64,000 bases of DNA from contig NC_018515.1 of the NCBI RefSeq assembly GCF_000231385.2, positions 1,756,501 to 1,820,500 on the forward strand. The letters are read 5' to 3'. The position numbers and the translations under genes are program-made. Positions 59,263 to 64,000 of the stretch are shown piece after piece. How positions within the stretch are numbered: the first letter of the stretch is position 1; each line of letters starts with the position of its first letter. The notes under the pieces were generated by a model that made no database searches, was not told where the DNA came from, and worked only from the letters and a program-made list of their open reading frames with translations. This DNA is from Desulfosporosinus meridiei DSM 13257. Its GTDB lineage: Bacteria > Bacillota > Desulfitobacteriia > Desulfitobacteriales > Desulfitobacteriaceae.

Positions 59263-59321
59263 GTAAAAGCCAAAAAAGATGATTTCTGCTAAACAGGAAT
59301 CATCTTTTTTGGCTTTTACTT
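59261..59321 (+). terminator. Long-stem terminator after telA
   Basis: AAGTAAAAGCCAAAAAAGAT and its reverse complement pair over about 24 bases around a 13-base loop, with T-rich sequence at the end. Confidence 0.9.
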
Positions 59322-59353
59322 ATTATTGAATAATTTGACCTAAATCTTTTAAT

Positions 59354-59382
59354 TTGACATTTAGATAGTTTAGGAGTAATAT
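59354..59382 (+). promoter_or_regulatory. Sigma-A-type promoter of the MarR-ABC operon
   Basis: TTGACA, a 17-base spacer, then TAATAT. The perfect palindrome GAAATATTTC (59394-59403), followed by TATACGAAAT, lies between promoter and start and is a candidate MarR autoregulation site. Confidence 0.65.
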
Positions 59383-59448
59383 CCTTCGTGTGCGAAATAT
59401 TTCTATACGAAATGATTGTGATACCATTTCAAGTTAATGGAGGAGCTT

Positions 59449-59892
59449 ATGGAAAACGAAAATAAAAGTGCAATGGTCGCAAGTCTTTTTCAGGAAGTAA
59501 TGATGCTCTTTAGAAGCAGTATGAGTAAAGTGTTTGAAGACGTGGGCATAACTCCACCCCAAGGCATGGTTCTTGGGTTCTTAAGTAAAGAAAAAAAATT
59601 AAAAATCAATGAGCTGAGCAGCAAAATGAATCTGTCAAATAGTACCGTGTCAGGTATTGTTGACAGGCTTGAAAAACAGGGCATGGTAGAAAGATTAAGA
59701 AGTGAAACCGACCGGCGGGTGGTCTATGTGAGTATAACCCCAAATTTCAAGGACATGCATGAATGCTTTCACGTAAAATTTGAGAGAAAGATGGAAAACG
59801 TTTTGAGCAAAGGCAGCTCCAAAGACCTTGAAAAAGTATACGAGGGATTGAGTACCCTGAGAAATCTATTAAGAGAATATGATAAAGATTAA
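59449..59892 (+). CDS. MarR-family transcriptional regulator
   Basis: A 147-residue winged helix protein: GITPPQGMVLGFLSKEKKLKI (helices 2-3), INELSSKMNLSNSTVSGIVDRLEKQGMVERLRSETDRRVVYV (recognition helix and wing, seen as NLSNSTVSGIVDRLEKQG and SETDRRVVYVSIT) and a long C-terminal dimer helix. It probably represses the following ABC exporter genes and itself, with release by a toxic ligand. The ATG at 59449 follows TTAATGGAGGAG; the ATG at 59437 overlaps that site. It is 20 bases before the first ABC gene. Confidence 0.9.
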   Translation: MENENKSAMVASLFQEVMMLFRSSMSKVFEDVGITPPQGMVLGFLSKEKKLKINELSSKMNLSNSTVSGIVDRLEKQGMVERLRSETDRRVVYVSITPNFKDMHECFHVKFERKMENVLSKGSSKDLEKVYEGLSTLRNLLREYDKD

Positions 59893-59912
59893 TATCAACT
59901 GAGGTGAGATTT

Positions 59913-61640
59913 ATGCTTAAGCTATTTAGATTGCTCAAACCTTATACAGCATATATCGCTGCTGTAGTAGTGCTGCTTTTTGTTCAAGTTATATCTGACC
60001 TTTATTTGCCAACCTTAATGGCTAACCTAGTTGATATAGGAATTGTGAGTAAAGACATTAATTATATCCTAAAGACCGGTGGTTTTATGCTGCTTATTGC
60101 CGCAGGAGGAACTATTTGTGCAATTATTGCTGCTTATCTGTCTGCTAGAACATCCATAGGCTTTGGGAAAATAATTCGCCAAAAGCTCTTTAGCAAAGTT
60201 GAAAGCTTTTCCTTGCATGAGTTTGATAAATTTGGCACAGCAACACTTATTACAAGAACAACTAATGATGTTAACCAAATGCAGCAAGTATCAGTTTTAA
60301 TCCTTACGATGATGGTGACGGCCCCCCTTACAAGTATCGGTGGAGTTGTTATGGCCTTGCAACAAGATATATCCTTATCCTGGGTTTTAGTTGTTGTAAT
60401 ACCGGTATTGTTTGCAATTATTGGAGGAACGTTATTTAGAGCTTTGCCCCTTTTTAAATTAATGCAGGAAAAGCTTGATAAGTTAAATCTTGTTTTAAGA
60501 GAAAACCTGACCGGCATTAGGGTCATACGAGCATTTAATCGCATCGAGAAAGAAAAAGTTCGATTCGATGATGCTAATGCGGATTTAATGCAGAACGCCA
60601 TTAAAATCAATCTAATTATGGCTGCCTTAATGCCTGCCATGATGTTGATTATGAATTTAACGACGGTAGCTCTTGTCTGGTTCGGAGCTATCAGAATTGA
60701 CTCGGGAGCCATGCAGATCGGATCGCTTTTAGCGTTTATCCAATATGCAACCCAGATCCTATTCTCATTGTTAATGTTAGTGATGTTGTTTATCATGATT
60801 CCCCGTGCTCAGGTCTCTGCGGTCAGGATTAATGAAGTGCTCGAGACAGATTTAGATATCAAAGATCCTCATGAGCCGATAACAGTGACTCAAGGAAAAG
60901 GACTGGTTGAATTTAAAGATGTTTCCTTTAGGTATCCCGGTGCAGATCAGCCTGCTATTAGCAACCTCAATTTCGTTGCCAAGCCAGGTGAGGTGACGGC
61001 AATTATTGGAGGGACAGGATCAGGTAAATCGACCTTAATCAATTTGATCAGTCGTTTCTACGATGTAGAAAAGGGGAGTATTCTTATCGATGGAATCAAT
61101 GTTAAGGATATGAGCCAGAAAGCATTAAGAGCAAAGATAGGCTTTGTCCCACAAAAGACTGTTCTTTTTTCAGGGACAATTGCCGAAAATATTCAATATG
61201 GAAAACAAGATGCTAGTTTAGAAGAAATGAAGCATGCAGCAGATGTGGCCCAAGCTACAGAATTTATTCTAAATATGGAAGCAGGTTTTAATCATGCCAT
61301 TGCCCAAGGGGGAGCCAATATTTCTGGAGGCCAGAAACAACGGCTTTCTATTGCCCGTGCTCTCGTACGAAAACCGGAGATATACATTTTTGACGATAGC
61401 TTTTCAGCCTTGGATTTTAAAACTGATGCCAAACTACGCGCGGCGCTAAGACCAGAGATTGAAAAGGCAACAGTTTTCTTAATCGCTCAGAGCGTACCCA
61501 CTGTGAGGGAAGCTGATAAAATTATTGTTTTAGATGAAGGAATTATTGCAGGTATTGGCACTCATGCGGAACTGTTGAACAATTGCAGAGTATATCGTGA
61601 ACTTGTAGCTTCACAATTGTCTGAGGAGGAAGTAGGATGA
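59913..61640 (+). CDS. ABC exporter half-transporter, degenerate ATPase site
   Basis: A 575-residue fused membrane/ATPase half-transporter of the multidrug type. Six membrane helices are followed by an ATPase domain with Walker A GGTGSGKST near 366, signature ISGGQKQRLS near 470, and Walker B IFDDSFSALD near 491. The catalytic Glu after Walker B is Asp, and the H-loop His is Gln (FLIAQSVPT), as in the inactive-site subunit of heterodimeric exporters such as BmrC. It overlaps the next gene by 4 bases, which should supply the competent half. The ATG at 59913 follows GAGGTGAG. Confidence 0.92.
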   Translation: MLKLFRLLKPYTAYIAAVVVLLFVQVISDLYLPTLMANLVDIGIVSKDINYILKTGGFMLLIAAGGTICAIIAAYLSARTSIGFGKIIRQKLFSKVESFSLHEFDKFGTATLITRTTNDVNQMQQVSVLILTMMVTAPLTSIGGVVMALQQDISLSWVLVVVIPVLFAIIGGTLFRALPLFKLMQEKLDKLNLVLRENLTGIRVIRAFNRIEKEKVRFDDANADLMQNAIKINLIMAALMPAMMLIMNLTTVALVWFGAIRIDSGAMQIGSLLAFIQYATQILFSLLMLVMLFIMIPRAQVSAVRINEVLETDLDIKDPHEPITVTQGKGLVEFKDVSFRYPGADQPAISNLNFVAKPGEVTAIIGGTGSGKSTLINLISRFYDVEKGSILIDGINVKDMSQKALRAKIGFVPQKTVLFSGTIAENIQYGKQDASLEEMKHAADVAQATEFILNMEAGFNHAIAQGGANISGGQKQRLSIARALVRKPEIYIFDDSFSALDFKTDAKLRAALRPEIEKATVFLIAQSVPTVREADKIIVLDEGIIAGIGTHAELLNNCRVYRELVASQLSEEEVG

Positions 61641-63529
61641 GTCAAGACCGTAATACAAACAATGAAAAAGGACTTCCTGGGGGAAAACAGGGCGGGCCTA
61701 TGGGGGCGCTAGGAAAACCCGTAGAAAAAGCCAAGAATTTTAAAGGAACTCTTAGGAGGTTGCTGCAATATTTAAAGCCCCAGAGAACAAAATTTTTGTT
61801 TGTTTTTATAACTGCCAGCCTTAGTACAATTTTTAGCATCCTTGGACCTAAGATCATGGGGAAAGGGGTTACGAAAATCGGCGAAGGTCTAGGTGCAAAA
61901 ATGGTAGCAGCACAGACTGGGAAGTCTGTTCCTTCCTTGGATTTCACCTATATTGGTCAGATAGTGTTAATCCTGATTGGTTTGTATATTATCAGTGCTG
62001 CATTTAGCTACCTGCAGCAGTATATCATGGCCGGAGTTGCCCAGAGGACTGTTTACAAGCTGCGCAAGGAAGTAGATGAGAAGCTTTCCCGCCTTCCACT
62101 TAAGTTCTTTGATGCCCGGACTCATGGCGAGATTTTAAGTCGTGTTACCAATGATATTGACAATATTTCTACCACTCTGCAACAAAGCCTTACCCAACTG
62201 ATAACCTCGCTGGTTACTATAATAGGGGTTATCGTAATGATGTTGTCGATAAGTCCATTACTAACTTTAATTGTGATTTTGACCTTGCCTCTTTATATGG
62301 TAGTTACGATTAAAATTGCAAAGCGTTCCCAGAAACACTTTTCTGCACAACAGAAGTCATTAGGTGAACTTAACGGACTTGTTGAAGAAGCCTATGCCGG
62401 ACACAAAATTGTCAAAGCATTCGGGCACGAGGACGAGACCTTTGCAAGGTTTAAGGCAATTAATGAAAGACTCTACCAAGCAGGCTATAAAGCACAGTTT
62501 ATTTCCGGGATCATAATGCCTCTTATGAGATTTGTAAGTAATCTCGGGTATGTGATGATTTGTGTTGTTGGTGGTGTTTTTGCAACAAGAAACATGATCA
62601 GCATCGGAGATATTTTAGCCTTTATTCAATATTCAAGACAGTTTACCCAACCCATTGTTCAGACGGCAAATATTGTGAATATTATTCAATCAACCATTGC
62701 ATCGGCTGAACGTGTTTTTGAACTGCTTGATGAGACTGAAGAAGTCTCCGATGATATTGAGGCTAAGTTAGTTCCGTTCCCCAAAGGAAATGTGCGCTTT
62801 GAAAATGTGGATTTTAGCTATAAAGAAGAAGAAGAGCTCCTGAAAAAAATCAATGTTGATGTTAAACCAGGAAGTACGATTGCAATTGTAGGGCCAACAG
62901 GTGCAGGTAAAACAACACTAGTAAATTTGTTAATGCGCTTTTATGAGATCAGCAATGGCAAGATATCCATCGATGGAATTGATATCAGGGATATCAAACG
63001 CGGTTCTTTACGCAGTATGTTCGGTATGGTTCTTCAAGACACCTGGTTATTTAATGGCACAATCTATGAGAATATTGCTTACGGGCGTGAAGACGCTAGT
63101 GAAGAAGAGGTTATAAATGCGGCAAAAGCTGCTCACGCTCACCATTTTATCAAAACACTTCCGGAAGGTTATAACACAATCTTAAATGAAGAAGCTTCAA
63201 ATATATCCCAGGGTCAAAAGCAGCTATTGACAATCGCCAGAGCTATCTTAGCCAACCCTGTCATCCTTATCCTGGATGAAGCTACAAGCAGCGTTGATTC
63301 ACGAACAGAGGTTTATATCCAAAAGGCTATGACTGAACTGATGAAGGGCAGAACTAGCTTTGTCATTGCCCATAGGCTTTCTACAATCAGAGATGCAGAG
63401 CTAATTCTGGTTATGAATCAGGGGAGTATCATTGAGATGGGCAGTCATAAAGATCTGCTGGCTAGGAAAAGTTTCTACGCAGATCTTTACAATAGCCAGT
63501 TTACAGGAAGAAATATAGAAGTCGTGTAA
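61637..63529 (+). CDS. ABC exporter half-transporter, catalytic partner
   Basis: A 630-residue partner with a Gly/Lys-rich N-terminal extension of about 40 residues (LPGGKQGGPMGALGKPVEKA), six membrane helices and an ATPase domain. Walker A is GPTGAGKTT near 418. Walker B LILDEATSSVD near 543 and the H-loop IAHRLST near 577 are intact. The signature is ISQGQKQLLT (Gly to Gln) near 522, which completes the degenerate site. Canonical Walker B Glu in one chain and changed in the other is the known asymmetric arrangement. ATG overlaps the preceding TGA, ensuring equal synthesis. Confidence 0.93.
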   Translation: MSQDRNTNNEKGLPGGKQGGPMGALGKPVEKAKNFKGTLRRLLQYLKPQRTKFLFVFITASLSTIFSILGPKIMGKGVTKIGEGLGAKMVAAQTGKSVPSLDFTYIGQIVLILIGLYIISAAFSYLQQYIMAGVAQRTVYKLRKEVDEKLSRLPLKFFDARTHGEILSRVTNDIDNISTTLQQSLTQLITSLVTIIGVIVMMLSISPLLTLIVILTLPLYMVVTIKIAKRSQKHFSAQQKSLGELNGLVEEAYAGHKIVKAFGHEDETFARFKAINERLYQAGYKAQFISGIIMPLMRFVSNLGYVMICVVGGVFATRNMISIGDILAFIQYSRQFTQPIVQTANIVNIIQSTIASAERVFELLDETEEVSDDIEAKLVPFPKGNVRFENVDFSYKEEEELLKKINVDVKPGSTIAIVGPTGAGKTTLVNLLMRFYEISNGKISIDGIDIRDIKRGSLRSMFGMVLQDTWLFNGTIYENIAYGREDASEEEVINAAKAAHAHHFIKTLPEGYNTILNEEASNISQGQKQLLTIARAILANPVILILDEATSSVDSRTEVYIQKAMTELMKGRTSFVIAHRLSTIRDAELILVMNQGSIIEMGSHKDLLARKSFYADLYNSQFTGRNIEVV

Positions 63530-63540
63530 AACAATCAGCA

Positions 63541-63587
63541 AGCGTTCTCCCTCCACGGTCTAATAGAGTGGAGGGAGAACGCTTTTT
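63541..63587 (+). terminator. Rho-independent terminator after the ABC operon
   Basis: AGCGTTCTCCCTCCAC pairs perfectly with GTGGAGGGAGAACGCT and runs into TTTT. Confidence 0.92.
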
Positions 63588-63613
63588 CCGCGGTTAAAGG
63601 AGCAGGATAGTTA

Positions 63614-63642
63614 TTGTCAAAAAAGTCAAAATAGGTTATACT
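63614..63642 (+). promoter_or_regulatory. Sigma-A-type promoter of the second MarR gene
   Basis: TTGTCA, a 17-base spacer, then TATACT; close to consensus. Confidence 0.7.
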
Positions 63643-63652
63643 CTAGTTATAA

Positions 63653-63674
63653 AATTGTTGGTATACAAACAATT
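63653..63674. promoter_or_regulatory. 22-base palindromic operator, likely MarR autoregulation site
   Basis: AATTGTTGGTATACAAACAATT is a palindrome with a single mismatched pair, 11 bases after the -10 box. A second half-like sequence, TTGTACAAAC, lies near 63690. Confidence 0.6.
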
Positions 63675-63773
63675 GGGCTACAATTAATTATTGTACAAAC
63701 AGATTTTCAGAACCATTCTTAAGGAATGGATAATACTCACCTAAAATGAATGGTTAATGAGGTGAATAACACT

Positions 63774-64000
63774 TTGACAAATGAGAACAGCAGAAATCCA
63801 TCAAGATATGTTTGCTACAAACTAAGCAGAGTAATGAGAAAGGTACATAGATATTATGAAGGAAACCTTTCCCAGTATGGAATAACTCCATCTCAATTTT
63901 ATGTTTTGAGCGCGGTGTGGGAAAAAGACGGCCTTAAATTTAAGGAACTTGCCAAAAGTTTAGAAATGGATGGATCTACCCTTACCTCCATCTTGGATCG
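63774..64000 (+). CDS. MarR-family regulator (partial, runs off right edge)
   Basis: The first 75 codons give a winged-helix N-terminus: YYEGNLSQYGITPSQFYVLSA, then GLKFKELAKSLEMDGSTLTSILDR, the MarR helix-turn-helix. The TTG start follows ATGAGGTGA with 8 bases between. It has its own promoter and palindrome. The rest of the gene is outside the window. Confidence 0.85.
   Translation, partial: MTNENSRNPSRYVCYKLSRVMRKVHRYYEGNLSQYGITPSQFYVLSAVWEKDGLKFKELAKSLEMDGSTLTSILD

Noticed and set aside
60134-60796. A 220-codon open frame antisense to the first ABC subunit
   Set aside because: The plus strand encodes a canonical, intact ABC half-transporter there. The antisense frame has no ribosome site and a biased composition explained by the codon pattern of the real gene.
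1-64000. CRISPR arrays, tRNA or rRNA genes, insertion sequences, prophage or integrase genes
   Set aside because: No regularly spaced repeats, no cloverleaf-like sequences noticed and no transposase- or integrase-like protein in any plausible frame.

Overview
The window reads as the chromosome of a spore-forming, sulfate-reducing Clostridium-class Firmicute, most likely Desulfosporosinus or a close Peptococcaceae relative (genus is inference). The support is a complete cytoplasmic sulfate-reduction module (sat, aprBA, qmoAB, and a fused HdrC-HdrB protein where Gram-negative sulfate reducers have QmoC). Low GC, strong AGGAGG-type ribosome sites, frequent TTG starts, superoxide reductase and flavin/Fe-S electron-transfer proteins also fit. 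I saw no rRNA, tRNA, CRISPR array, transposase or prophage gene.

Layout. 1-4.6 kb (minus strand): acyl-CoA ligase, two 2-hydroxyacyl-CoA dehydratase-type Fe-S subunits and their ATPase activator (cut by the window edge). 4.8-6.3 kb: superoxide reductase and a beta-hydroxyacid dehydrogenase. 6.7-15.6 kb: qmoA-qmoB-hdrCB, then sat, then aprBA, followed by a YlbF-family gene. 16-39 kb: an anion-transport region holding two SulP permeases, a DASS-type and an ArsB/NhaD-type transporter, a TauE/SafE permease with a coupled membrane partner, four UspA-like proteins, an NtrC-type response regulator, a histidine kinase, several small orphans and five copies of one unrecognised ~200-residue protein family, usually next to a transporter. 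39-41 kb: a TerD-zinc ribbon-TerB fusion. 41-55 kb: a fatty/carboxylic acid degradation region (two sigma-54 activators, CoA-transferase, MFS carrier, acyl-CoA dehydrogenase, 3-hydroxyacyl-CoA dehydrogenase, thiolase, enoyl-CoA hydratase, thioesterase) with near-consensus -24/-12 promoters. 55-59 kb: ArsC-like protein, a triplicated YceG-like protein and TelA. 59-64 kb: MarR, a heterodimeric ABC exporter and the start of a second MarR gene.

How the parts fit. Sulfate would enter through one or more of the transporters, be activated by Sat to APS and reduced to sulfite by AprBA, with electrons handled by QmoAB plus the HdrCB fusion. Electrons and carbon could come from the beta-oxidation genes. 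The most interesting signal is regulatory. Six promoters (qmo, first SulP, and four in the 20-35 kb region) share one architecture: a -35 like TTGACT/TAGACA, a 17-base spacer ending TGN, and TAATCT. Five of them carry TGTGA-like sequence at the same offset after the -10 box, one as a full TGTGA-N6-TCACA site. Four of the transcripts also carry a repeated leader element (a GCWGCC/GGCCGC hairpin followed by TAAGAAATTTAATCG). Together with the five-copy orphan family and the Usp copies, this looks like a coordinated and, to my knowledge, undescribed sulfate/anion-uptake regulon. A sigma-54 promoter and a candidate enhancer between the kinase and the second SulP operon add a second control layer.
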